NCBI GenBank assembly: GCA_964600075.1 | Contig: CAZRIE010000126.1 | Location: 1 to 12,077 of the forward strand | Direction: 5' to 3' | Length of the DNA stretch: 12,077 nucleotides | DNA from: CAZRIE01 sp964600075 | GTDB lineage: Bacteria > Bacteroidota > Bacteroidia > Flavobacteriales > Flavobacteriaceae | Part shown: positions 5,172-12,077 of the stretch, one piece after another | Layout of the letters: each line of letters starts with the position of its first letter | Numbering within the stretch: the stretch's first letter is position 1 | The notes under the pieces: model-generated | Told to the model about the DNA's origin: nothing | Database searches by the model: none | The model's input: the letters and a program-made list of their open reading frames with translations, nothing else | Program-made: the position numbers and the translations under genes

Positions 5172-6554
5172 CTATTCAGCTCTTGGAATAACCCTTCTTT
5201 CAGCGATTTTCCCTTCAAGTTCTGGTGCTTCTATAGACAATCTAAAAATAAGATCCTTCAAATCTTCGGGCGGTATACTTCCGGCCCTATCGATTATAGT
5301 CCCGGCAAGGCCTGACATTGCGGCAGTAGCGTATGAAGTGCCTTGAAGTGTAACCCTGTTTTTTCGGGTTGGGTCAAATGTATCAAAAATCAGCTTGTAA
5401 TTGTTAAAGGCCAAAGCGACATCTACGCTTCCATCACTTCCAAAATTTGAAAGTGGATGTAATTTGATCGGTCTTCCAGCCGGGTTTATGGTATCATATT
5501 CATAACCCCCGATAGATAGTATGTTCGATGCCTTGAAAGATGATATGAAATCACCTTTAGGTCCTATATCATTATCCTCTCCGTTGTTACCGGCAGAAGT
5601 CACTACCAATACTCCTTGGTTTTTGAGATCGTTCAAGATTTCAACAAAGATGTTTTGTGGTTGTCCGTCGGCCGGTCCTTCAAAAATCTCACGCGGCATT
5701 CTCCCCCCAAAACTGGCATTGACAATATTAATATTACCGCCGTTTTTATTAAGTTGCTTTACATACGATAGTGCACACATAACATCCCAATACGAACCTT
5801 TTCCTTCCCCATTAAATACTTTCAAAGGTAAAATTCGATAGTTGAGACCCTTTTCGTCCAGTACGTCGGTAATGATTTTGGCAATATAGGTACCGTGACC
5901 ATTAGTGTCGGCAAATTGTGCTGTGCCGGGATATTGAGTAAAGTTCCAACCTGAATCGGTAGGGTAACAACTGCCGAATTGTTGGCTCGGAAAAAGAAAT
6001 TTATTTGGCGTTCCTGTAAACAGGTACCTATAAAAATCAAGGCCGGTATCAATAATGGCTATATTTATTGGTGCATTGCCTGAATTGGCGATTAAAGGTA
6101 CTTCGTCACCATCATTGCCTTGCCCTTGTTCAGTGAAAGGCCCGGTAGGTGATAATTGTATACTAAACGAACGTTCGCCTCGTGTTCCACTTCTTCTTGA
6201 AAGGCGCTGGACTACTCCTTCAATTTCGAGTTCCTCGATGTTGGGGTCAAAAATCCATAATTCAATATTGGTATCGCCACAGTCGCATTCGCGTACGTCA
6301 ACAACAGGGAATTCACTTCTTATCTCGGCTCTTCTGGTAGCCGGAACGTCTGGCTCATACTTTACGACAATTTCATTCGGTGAAATAAAGATTTTTTGTT
6401 TTCCGCTATCGACACCTTCGTCGACTTTTATATCTTCGTAAATAATGTTATCGCCTGGATCATCATCATCATGATGCCCATGACCGTAATGCCATTTTGA
6501 GCAAGAGGTTATGGCCAAACAGGCCAAAATTATAAGTGTAATTTTTGTTTTCAT
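5172..6554 (-). CDS. Subtilisin-like S8 family serine peptidase, lipoprotein
   Basis: A 460-residue secreted serine protease. The N-terminus is a lipoprotein signal (hydrophobic core, lipobox ITSC, lipidated Cys18). The mature start is unusual: HYGHGHHDDDD (about residues 22-32), rich in His and Asp. Residues about 55-135 (from SPNEIVVKYEPDVPA) look like an inhibitor-type propeptide. The S8 catalytic domain follows with all key residues: Asp169 (IAIIDTGLD), His220 (NGHGTYIA), oxyanion-hole Asn323 (TSAGNNGE) and Ser407 (GTSYATAAMSG). The protein ends shortly after the catalytic domain, with no sorting domain, consistent with anchoring by lipid. An acidic run soon after the lipid Cys resembles the surface-export signals of Bacteroidota lipoproteins, so surface display is possible but inferred. 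It lies upstream of, and in line with, the CHAT gene but is separated by a terminator. No copy of the ECF motif precedes it. Confidence 0.93.
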   Translation of the reverse strand: MKTKITLIILACLAITSCSKWHYGHGHHDDDDPGDNIIYEDIKVDEGVDSGKQKIFISPNEIVVKYEPDVPATRRAEIRSEFPVVDVRECDCGDTNIELWIFDPNIEELEIEGVVQRLSRRSGTRGERSFSIQLSPTGPFTEQGQGNDGDEVPLIANSGNAPINIAIIDTGLDFYRYLFTGTPNKFLFPSQQFGSCYPTDSGWNFTQYPGTAQFADTNGHGTYIAKIITDVLDEKGLNYRILPLKVFNGEGKGSYWDVMCALSYVKQLNKNGGNINIVNASFGGRMPREIFEGPADGQPQNIFVEILNDLKNQGVLVVTSAGNNGEDNDIGPKGDFISSFKASNILSIGGYEYDTINPAGRPIKLHPLSNFGSDGSVDVALAFNNYKLIFDTFDPTRKNRVTLQGTSYATAAMSGLAGTIIDRAGSIPPEDLKDLIFRLSIEAPELEGKIAERRVIPRAE

Positions 6555-6703
6555 AATAGTGGTTTTAACGGTAAATTAATTTAATCTAAAGCCGAACTGA
6601 TTTAATATATAGATTAGCTGATAAAAATATATAAGGCCCCCGTATCTCAGTAAAGCATATGTGTCAAATCAATGGTAAGGGCCTAAATAAACGATTAAGA
6701 CCT

Positions 6704-7402
6704 TTATTTGCTAAACTTTGTCAGTTCCGTACGGCTCATTAAATTTCCGTTTCTTTTATAACTTTCTTGCTTCACCATTCCGACGCCTTCGGCCAACCAT
6801 TGTTTGGTATTCATTTCGATTTTCGCTCCCATGGTTTTCGAGATGTTGGTTTCTGTGACGAGATAGCAATCAAAAGTGCCGGCGGCTACCGTAATACTTT
6901 CCTTTTTTTCTACTTTTCGATTTGTTTGGTCAACGGTAGTGTTCATTTTAATACCGCTCATGCTCATAGCTATGGAAACATTGGCGTCAGCTAGTTCTTG
7001 TCCCACGCTAAGATCATTCGGAAGTTCGATGTCGGTTCCCGTAATATCCATTTCAATATCCATCTCTGAATACTGTTGCATCATCTGTGACGGAAAAAGC
7101 GATTTGTAATCGATACGGACCAGTCCATTCTCACAGGTGATGTTATAATTTGAATTGAAAATATCCTTTCCTTTTTTATCGACAAATTTCATATCGAATG
7201 TGGCGGTTGTGGACGAACCATTATCCGTAACCGAAGAAATAGTGTAATTTAAGACTCCTTCGGTCTTTCCTTTTTTATCATAATTAGTATATTGGAACGA
7301 GGTACCTTCTTCCATGGGATAAAATTTGCTACAGCTGTTTTGGGCTATTGTAAAATTAAATGCAAGTACAAAGGCGGCGATAAGTGTTATTGACTTTTTC
7401 AT
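6704..7402 (-). CDS. Secreted TapB/DUF3108-like protein
   Basis: A 232-residue protein with a signal peptide (1-20, ending FTIAQ) and no lipobox Cys at the junction. The mature protein begins with C-x-KFYPMEEGTSFQYTNYDKKGK, a pattern of Bacteroidota proteins related to DUF3108/TapB, predicted to be all-beta and periplasmic. Later hallmarks are TVAAGTFDCYLVTE and KQWLAEGVGMVKQESYKRNGNLMSRTEL, which give the usual strand pattern of that family. The family's molecular function is not established. The start lies 48 bases after the stop of the OmpA-domain gene on the same strand, with no clear promoter or terminator between, so the two are probably one operon and this gene would also fall under the ECF element at 8838-8867. 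The family assignment is from remembered motifs and is moderate; secretion is clear. Confidence 0.75.
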   Translation of the reverse strand: MKKSITLIAAFVLAFNFTIAQNSCSKFYPMEEGTSFQYTNYDKKGKTEGVLNYTISSVTDNGSSTTATFDMKFVDKKGKDIFNSNYNITCENGLVRIDYKSLFPSQMMQQYSEMDIEMDITGTDIELPNDLSVGQELADANVSIAMSMSGIKMNTTVDQTNRKVEKKESITVAAGTFDCYLVTETNISKTMGAKIEMNTKQWLAEGVGMVKQESYKRNGNLMSRTELTKFSK

Positions 7403-7450
7403 GAATTGAATTTTGATTTAGTGTTTATATTTTATTGTTTGCCGTCGATA

Positions 7451-8794
7451 TCATTGTTTGATAAATTCTACACGGCGATTTTTTGCTTTCCCATCAGAGG
7501 AGTCATTTTCACCAACAGGCTCAGATTCCCCCTTGCCTTCGGTAGTCAGTCTATCCGATGTTACATTATATATGTTTACTAAGGCGCTTTTTACGGCCTC
7601 AGCCCTTTTTTCAGAGAGCTCCTTGTTCTTATTGTCGTCGCCATCGGCATCCGTGTGTCCTACGACTTTTAGTTTTATAGCAGCATCTTGTTGCATAACT
7701 TGGTATATCTGCCGAATGATGCCCATTGACTGTGGCTGAATATTGGCCGACCCGCTATCGAACAAAATACCGTTAGTAGAAATCTTTCCGTCGGTGAGTA
7801 GCTTTCGTCGGAGGTCGACGCCACCTTTGGCAATTTTAACATTGCCAATATAAATGGCCTCTTTTTCGGTTTTTATACCCCGTAAAGTAAACTTGATACC
7901 TTGCATTTGTACATTTTCAGGAAGCAAACGGGGTACATCAATATATTTTTTCTCATTAATCCAAAGTCGAAAACGTTGCTTGTTTACAGCAATTGAAATA
8001 TGGTGTTTTTCTTTGACGGCATTCCGAATATCGGCGTTTACCTCGTTGCGAATGACACGTTTGCCCGCAACATTGTTTTCTACGACAATGCCTCGTCCGA
8101 TAAATTGACAAAAAGAGTACTCAATCGAACCCCAATTTTTGGCTTTATCAAAAGTATTGTTATCGCTGACGATTATACCCAAATACGAGTGAGACGACGT
8201 CTTGTTGTCAAGACCTGTACCCTGAACATCAAATTCTAGGGTGAATTCTTCGGGCAGATCTGTAACATCGGGTATGTAAGCGGTGTTGTAGCCCGGTAAG
8301 ATATTCAACCATTTATTAGGGTAGCCTTCAATGGTTACGAGGTCACCACTTCCGTTTGTATTCCAATGTGCTGGAAAATCCCCAACGAAATCACTGGAGA
8401 AATTGTCTACGAATAGAGGCTCATCGCCCGGTACGAAATCAAACTTACTATAAACTTCTATAGATTTCGAACCACCCTTACCTGGAGAATTTATCACATC
8501 TCCACTAGTATCGGAATCGTTTCCGCCAATCTGAGGGTCTTCAGACGGCTCTGTATTTGGTATAGGGTTTTGTCTTTCGTTCTCACCCTTCGAACCCGGT
8601 TCTAGAATACTATCGAGAACTTTATCCGTTTTTTCGGCGGTCTCTTGCTGCACTCGTCGTTCTACGGTTCTTTGAGCCGCCCGTTCTGCGGCCTTACCGA
8701 GGTTTTTGAGTAGTTGCCCGTTGGCTTCCGATAGGCTTGCGAACACCAGGATGATGGGAAGCGTGAATCGTAATAATTTCGTAATTTTTTTCAT
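7451..8794 (-). CDS. OmpA-domain envelope protein with central beta-sandwich-like region
   Basis: A 447-residue protein likely to link the cell envelope to peptidoglycan. A signal peptide covers about 1-26 (KKITKLLRF start, hydrophobic core, SEANGQ). A charged, heptad-like helix follows (about 28-62, many Glu, Arg, Gln), then a Ser/Gly/Asp/Pro-rich linker to about 112. The central region (about 117-335) reads FVDNFSSDFVGDFPAHWN through FTLEFDVQG and IGNVKIAKGG, resembling LamG/concanavalin-like beta-sandwich domains of Bacteroidota, possibly glycan-binding. The C-terminal OmpA domain (about 340-447) has ILFDSGSANIQP, GHTDADGD (His380-Thr-Asp382), LSEKRAEAV (Arg397) and KNRRVEF, including the Asp and Arg that contact diaminopimelate in this family. 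An exact copy of the ECF promoter motif lies 44 bases upstream of the start. The TapB-like gene follows 48 bases downstream. The OmpA call is firm; the middle domain is by resemblance. Confidence 0.9.
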   Translation of the reverse strand: MKKITKLLRFTLPIILVFASLSEANGQLLKNLGKAAERAAQRTVERRVQQETAEKTDKVLDSILEPGSKGENERQNPIPNTEPSEDPQIGGNDSDTSGDVINSPGKGGSKSIEVYSKFDFVPGDEPLFVDNFSSDFVGDFPAHWNTNGSGDLVTIEGYPNKWLNILPGYNTAYIPDVTDLPEEFTLEFDVQGTGLDNKTSSHSYLGIIVSDNNTFDKAKNWGSIEYSFCQFIGRGIVVENNVAGKRVIRNEVNADIRNAVKEKHHISIAVNKQRFRLWINEKKYIDVPRLLPENVQMQGIKFTLRGIKTEKEAIYIGNVKIAKGGVDLRRKLLTDGKISTNGILFDSGSANIQPQSMGIIRQIYQVMQQDAAIKLKVVGHTDADGDDNKNKELSEKRAEAVKSALVNIYNVTSDRLTTEGKGESEPVGENDSSDGKAKNRRVEFIKQ

Positions 8795-8837
8795 AATTGC
8801 ACAGTTTTGTGATTTGAAAATAGTTTTTTATGTGCTC

Positions 8838-8867
8838 TTTAATGTATACTAAACCCAAAGGTTAACA
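8838..8867 (-). promoter_or_regulatory. ECF-sigma promoter motif upstream of the OmpA-domain operon
   Basis: Minus-strand TGTTAACC (8867-8860), a 15-base spacer, then CATTAAA (8844-8838). It is identical to the element at the sigma factor gene about 8 kb away, and shares a CTTT extension after TTAAC with the copy at 550-579. It ends 44 bases before the ATG of the OmpA-domain gene, a normal leader length. Confidence 0.8.
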
Positions 8868-8963
8868 CCAAAACTACTAGAAACGCAACATTGTTAAAAC
8901 CTACTTATATTTTTTGGACAGCAAAAGTGTATAGATGGTATAGGAAACTGTACAATTGGTAAA

Positions 8964-8999
8964 AACTTTCTTTTTCTTACATGTAAGAAAAAAAAAGTT
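8964..8999 (-). terminator. Near-perfect palindrome at the end of the RNase HII gene
   Basis: A 36-base palindrome centred on CTTACATGTAAG (8976-8987) has one mismatched pair and reaches into the stop codon of the RNase HII gene. On the minus strand it is a long A/T-rich hairpin starting right at the stop, with T-runs in both arms. It may act as a weak terminator or as a 3' stabilising hairpin. The stem has few G-C pairs and no separate U-tract, so termination efficiency is uncertain. Confidence 0.5.
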
Positions 9000-9598
9000 C
9001 AGATATCGAGTTTCAGCTGCTCGGGTAATAATCGAAAGCTTTTACGGTGGTATTTTGTAATCCCATATTTCCGTATCGCTTCACGATGTTCTTTGGTAGG
9101 GTAGCCTTTATTCTGTTTCCAGTTGTACATAGGGTATTCCTTATGAAGGTTTTCCATATAGGCATCACGATATGTTTTTGCAAGAACCGAGGCGGCGGCG
9201 ATACTCATATATTTCCCGTCTCCTTTTATAATACATTCATGGGGAATGTCTTTATAGTGCTTAAATCGGTTACCGTCAACAATAATAAATTCGGGATTCG
9301 TTTTTAGTTGGTCGATGGCTTTGTGCATGGCCAAGATTGAAGCGTTCAGAATATTAATGGCATCAATTTCTTCAGGAAAAATATGGGCCACACCAAAGGT
9401 TAAACATTCCGTTTCGATGATTGGTTTCAGAAAATTTCGATGGCTATGGGAAAGTAATTTCGAATCGTTGAGGAGTTCATTGGTAAAGTGTTCCGGCAAA
9501 ATCAGGGCCGCCGCCGTAACCGGGCCGGCCAAACAACCCCTGCCGGCTTCATCTGTGCCGGCTTCTTTATCCTTTATGTGATGATATGCTTTTAACAT
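8999..9598 (-). CDS. rnhB: Ribonuclease HII
   Basis: Cleaves the RNA strand of RNA-DNA hybrids, including single ribonucleotides misincorporated in DNA, in the cytoplasm. With the start at the ATG at 9598 the protein has 199 residues, normal for the family. The metal-binding acidic residues are Asp16 and Glu17 (GTDEAGRGCLAGPV), Asp108 (FIIVDGNRF) and Asp145 (SVLAKTYRDAYM). The conserved NDSK motif and the C-terminal GYPTKEHREAIRKYG and HRKSF segments are also present. A TTG 15 bases upstream (9613) would add five residues (MVDTP) but is less likely, since homologous proteins begin close to the catalytic DEAGRG segment and ATG is the commoner start. It is divergent from the porin gene across about 140 bases. 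A long palindrome follows the stop. Confidence 0.96.
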   Translation of the reverse strand: MLKAYHHIKDKEAGTDEAGRGCLAGPVTAAALILPEHFTNELLNDSKLLSHSHRNFLKPIIETECLTFGVAHIFPEEIDAINILNASILAMHKAIDQLKTNPEFIIVDGNRFKHYKDIPHECIIKGDGKYMSIAAASVLAKTYRDAYMENLHKEYPMYNWKQNKGYPTKEHREAIRKYGITKYHRKSFRLLPEQLKLDI

Positions 9599-9713
9599 TG
9601 GGGTATCGACCAAGGTTCGCGATACGGCAAGATCAACATTATCATTATGAAAACCAAAAAAGCGAATTTTGTGGTTCTGAAAACTTTTACATTTAATTAC
9701 GAACTAAAAAAAT

Positions 9714-9721
9714 TAACTTTA
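9714..9721 (+). promoter_or_regulatory. Candidate -7 element of the porin gene
   Basis: TAACTTTA (9714-9721) is one base from the Bacteroidota TAnnTTTG consensus and ends 18 bases before the porin ATG, giving a plausible short leader. No clear TTG lies 17-23 bases upstream, so the match is partial. Confidence 0.35.
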
Positions 9722-9739
9722 CCCACGTAATAGGCATAC

Positions 9740-11734
9740 ATGAAATATTTCTTCCTCATCTTTTTAATAAATTTTTCCTGCATCCAACTCTTCGCTCAAG
9801 AAGATTCTATTCCGCCATCAAGAGAATTGGATTCTTCCGAAATAAGGAATACAAGAGGGGAATTCGATAGAAAGATAGGCGATACTACCGCCTATAAAAT
9901 TACAATTAAAGACTATAAGATTATCACTTACCAAAGAGATACGACTCATTTAGATACGACCCTGACCATTCAAAAAGAATACAAATACAATTACTTAAGA
10001 AAGGATAATTTCGAATTGATGCCACTTTCTAACATTGGTAGGCCCTATAACAAACTAGGAGTAGATTTTGAGCGAGATAACCTGTATCCCTCATTAGGGG
10101 CAAATGCATTGCATTCTAACTATATGCAGGTTAAAGACATTGACTATTACAATGTAGCGACCCCAATGTCAGACCTTTTTTTTAAGACCACTTTAGAGCA
10201 GGGGCAATTGCTAGATGCTACATTGACTTTTAATACTTCAAGGCGCCTTAATTTTTCATTGGCATATAAAGGGTTTCGATCTTTAGGTAAATACCAATTC
10301 GACCAGGTCCAATCGGGCAACTTTAGGGCAACTTCGAATTACGTTACTAAAAATGAGAGGTACAGTATTAGGGCTCACATCGCCGCACAAGACATTAGCA
10401 CACAAGAAAACGGAGGGATAATCAACAAAGGACAGTTCGAAGAGAATGTTGACGGGGATTTTACGAATAGGTTCAAAATTGATGTTCGGTTCAATGATGC
10501 GAACAATAAGATTTTGGGCAAGCGCTATTATTTTGACCATCTTTATAAGTTGGTCAGAAAAGAAAAAGATTCTAGTGCGGTTGAAAAGACATCCCTTGGC
10601 ATTGGCCATCAGTTCAATTATGAGACAAAGTATTATGCTTTCGATCAGGATACACCAAATGCCTACTTTGGCGATGCGTTCTTTTCGCCAATTATAGATA
10701 GGGCAAGCCTCAAGACGATGTACAATCAGGTGAATGCCGAATTCTATAATGCTACTTTGGGTCGACTGCAGGGCAATATTTCGTTATATAACTACAATTA
10801 TTTTTTCAATAGTATACTCATCACCGAGGACGGAATTGAAATCCCCAGTCGTTTAAAAGGCGATGAGGTGGCGGTAGGAGCGGAGTACGAAAAGCGGTTA
10901 AAAGGTTTTGATCTAAGGGCTAATGTCAAATACAACCTATCGGGTGATCTAGGTGGTAACCTGATGCAAATGTCAGCAAGCTACTTATTGAAAGATAGAC
11001 ATAAGATTAGTATCTCAGGGTTTGCTTCGGCGAAAATGCCAAATTTCAATTATTTGCTTTATCAAAGCGACTATAAAAATTACAACTGGCTGAACCTGAA
11101 TACCTTTGAAAAGGAACAGGTCTACGGCCTACGTTTCGACCTCGATTCAGATATTTGGGGCAAGCTGACCCTTGACTATACGACGGTCGATAATTACACC
11201 TATTTTACGTCGGATCCGGAGGTAGTGGTGGAAGAAGGCGTTGAAAATGCCATCATAAAGCCCTTTCAAGAGAACAATGTACTGAACCATACCAAAATAA
11301 AGTACGAAAAAGAATTTAGTTTGGGCGGTTGGGCCCTTAACAATACGGTCATGTACCAAAACGTCTCCCAAGCGAACCAAGTGCTTAATGTGCCGCAGGT
11401 GGTTACCCGAAATACCCTGTATTTTTCTTCCCATGTGTTTAAAAAAGCGATGTACCTGCAGACCGGTGTTACCTTAAAGTATTTTACATCATATACTATG
11501 GATGCCTACAATCCACTTTTGGGAGAATTCTATCTTCAGAACAGTGAAAAGTTAGGTGGCTATCCCATGCTTGATTTTTTTATCAATGCCAGAGTGCAAC
11601 AAACCCGGATATACCTCAAAGCCGAGCATTTTAATTCATCTTTTGGGGAAACCAGTGAATTTTATTCCGCGCCCAATTATCCATATCGCGATTTTGTGAT
11701 TCGCTTTGGCCTCGTCTGGAACTTTTTCTCATAA
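9740..11734 (+). CDS. Putative outer-membrane porin (Porin_10-like)
   Basis: A 664-residue outer-membrane beta-barrel protein. The signal peptide covers about 1-20 (KYFFLIFLINF core, LFAQE junction). A periplasmic N-terminal segment to about residue 95 includes TTHLDTTLTIQKEYKYNYLRKDNFELMP. The Bacteroidota putative-porin signature then begins around PLSNIGRPYNKLG, with YYNVATPMSDLFFKT and LDATLTFNTSRRLNFSLAYKGFRSLG. From about residue 150 onward there are alternating aromatic-rich beta strands (for example LQGNISLYNYNYFF, GLRFDLDSDIWGKLTLDYTTVD, YLQTGVTLKYFTSY). It ends with a strand FVIRFGLVWNFFS, a typical aromatic C-terminal barrel signal. Substrate specificity cannot be read from the sequence. 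It is transcribed divergently from the RNase HII gene, an arrangement I associate with flavobacterial genomes. It appears unrelated to the ECF regulon, as no motif copy precedes it. Confidence 0.88.
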   Translation: MKYFFLIFLINFSCIQLFAQEDSIPPSRELDSSEIRNTRGEFDRKIGDTTAYKITIKDYKIITYQRDTTHLDTTLTIQKEYKYNYLRKDNFELMPLSNIGRPYNKLGVDFERDNLYPSLGANALHSNYMQVKDIDYYNVATPMSDLFFKTTLEQGQLLDATLTFNTSRRLNFSLAYKGFRSLGKYQFDQVQSGNFRATSNYVTKNERYSIRAHIAAQDISTQENGGIINKGQFEENVDGDFTNRFKIDVRFNDANNKILGKRYYFDHLYKLVRKEKDSSAVEKTSLGIGHQFNYETKYYAFDQDTPNAYFGDAFFSPIIDRASLKTMYNQVNAEFYNATLGRLQGNISLYNYNYFFNSILITEDGIEIPSRLKGDEVAVGAEYEKRLKGFDLRANVKYNLSGDLGGNLMQMSASYLLKDRHKISISGFASAKMPNFNYLLYQSDYKNYNWLNLNTFEKEQVYGLRFDLDSDIWGKLTLDYTTVDNYTYFTSDPEVVVEEGVENAIIKPFQENNVLNHTKIKYEKEFSLGGWALNNTVMYQNVSQANQVLNVPQVVTRNTLYFSSHVFKKAMYLQTGVTLKYFTSYTMDAYNPLLGEFYLQNSEKLGGYPMLDFFINARVQQTRIYLKAEHFNSSFGETSEFYSAPNYPYRDFVIRFGLVWNFFS

Positions 11735-12077
11735 GTTTTCTGCTTCTGAAAAAAACTGTTATACCAAATGGAAGTTTTTTTGATTAAACGGCCTTCTAAA
11801 GCCCTATCTCTTATAGAGAAGATAAGATAAGGAAAGTCTTTCCAATTTAGTATAGAAGGAATCTGACTGAAAATAAACTATTAATATGTTAAGGCTCTGG
11901 GTCATATGACAATTTGGAGTTTTATCATTTTTCAATACCCAATAAGTACTGTATTAGAATGTTCTGTTCTATTGCTTATCAATTTTATTGGAATGCATAC
12001 ATGCAATCGGACTGTTATACTTAATAATAATATTATTTTTTATTCCTTTTAATCTGATAATCAATGATATAAAATTT
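11735..12077. other. AT-rich stretch with no gene seen
   Basis: These 343 bases after the porin stop hold no convincing ORF on either strand; the longest open frames from ATG that I could find are only a few codons. There are short palindromes (TCTCT-TAT-AGAGA near 11808-11820, AATAATATTATT near 12025-12037), and an imperfect hairpin immediately after the porin stop (about 11734-11757, an AGTTTTC arm with an A-rich return arm) that may serve as a weak terminator. I see no tRNA, no rRNA and no insertion sequence end. Confidence 0.5.

Noticed and set aside
5822..6441. Open frames overlapping the S8 peptidase gene (for example 5822-6052 minus and 6055-6441 plus)
   Set aside because: They are shadows of the catalytic-domain reading frame, lack family features and have no independent promoter.
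9596..9613. TTG at 9613 as the start of RNase HII
   Set aside because: The ATG at 9598 gives a normal-length protein starting close to the conserved catalytic segment; the extra five residues have no support.
1..12077. CRISPR array, insertion sequence, tRNA or prophage signature
   Set aside because: No regularly spaced repeats, transposase, terminal inverted repeats with target duplication, or cloverleaf pattern were seen. The type III-E comparison is by protein logic only.

Overview
The window looks like a chromosomal segment of a Bacteroidota bacterium, most likely of the family Flavobacteriaceae. The evidence is moderate to low GC, secretion signals ending in an A-x-A/Q junction, almost no Shine-Dalgarno sequences, a Porin_10-type putative porin divergent from RNase HII, and an ECF sigma factor paired with a TPR-bearing membrane anti-sigma candidate. 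This is inferred from gene content and family resemblance; no search was run.

Layout. The left part (about 1-740) holds, on the minus strand, a 31-residue single-helix membrane protein (583-678) and a 123-residue secreted protein (154-525). Divergent from them on the plus strand are an ECF sigma factor (918-1487) and, two bases later, its probable membrane anti-sigma factor (1490-2230). This pair converges with only 4 bp of separation on a minus-strand gene for a secreted, C-terminally anchored TPR-CHAT cysteine protease (2235-4991). Further right on the minus strand lie a subtilisin-like S8 lipoprotein (5172-6554), a TapB/DUF3108-like secreted protein (6704-7402), an OmpA-domain envelope protein (7451-8794) and RNase HII (8999-9598). 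A divergent outer-membrane porin (9740-11734) and an apparently empty AT-rich stretch close the window.

The main result is a bipartite promoter-like motif, TGTTAACC-N15-CATTAAA, with identical spacing at four intergenic sites. In each case it points into a gene: the sigma factor itself, the 31-aa protein (CATAAAG variant), the 123-aa protein and the OmpA-domain gene. This is the expected signature of an autoregulated ECF sigma regulon. The CHAT and S8 genes have no convincing copy.

Working model (inference): an envelope-stress circuit in which the ECF sigma is held by the TPR anti-sigma across the inner membrane. A periplasm-facing TPR-CHAT protease, and perhaps the S8 lipoprotease, could relay a signal by proteolysis. 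The output would be envelope proteins (OmpA-domain, TapB-like, the small membrane protein and the small secreted protein). The layout recalls the TPR-CHAT/sigma logic of type III-E CRISPR systems, but it has no CRISPR components and the protease is placed on the other side of the membrane.
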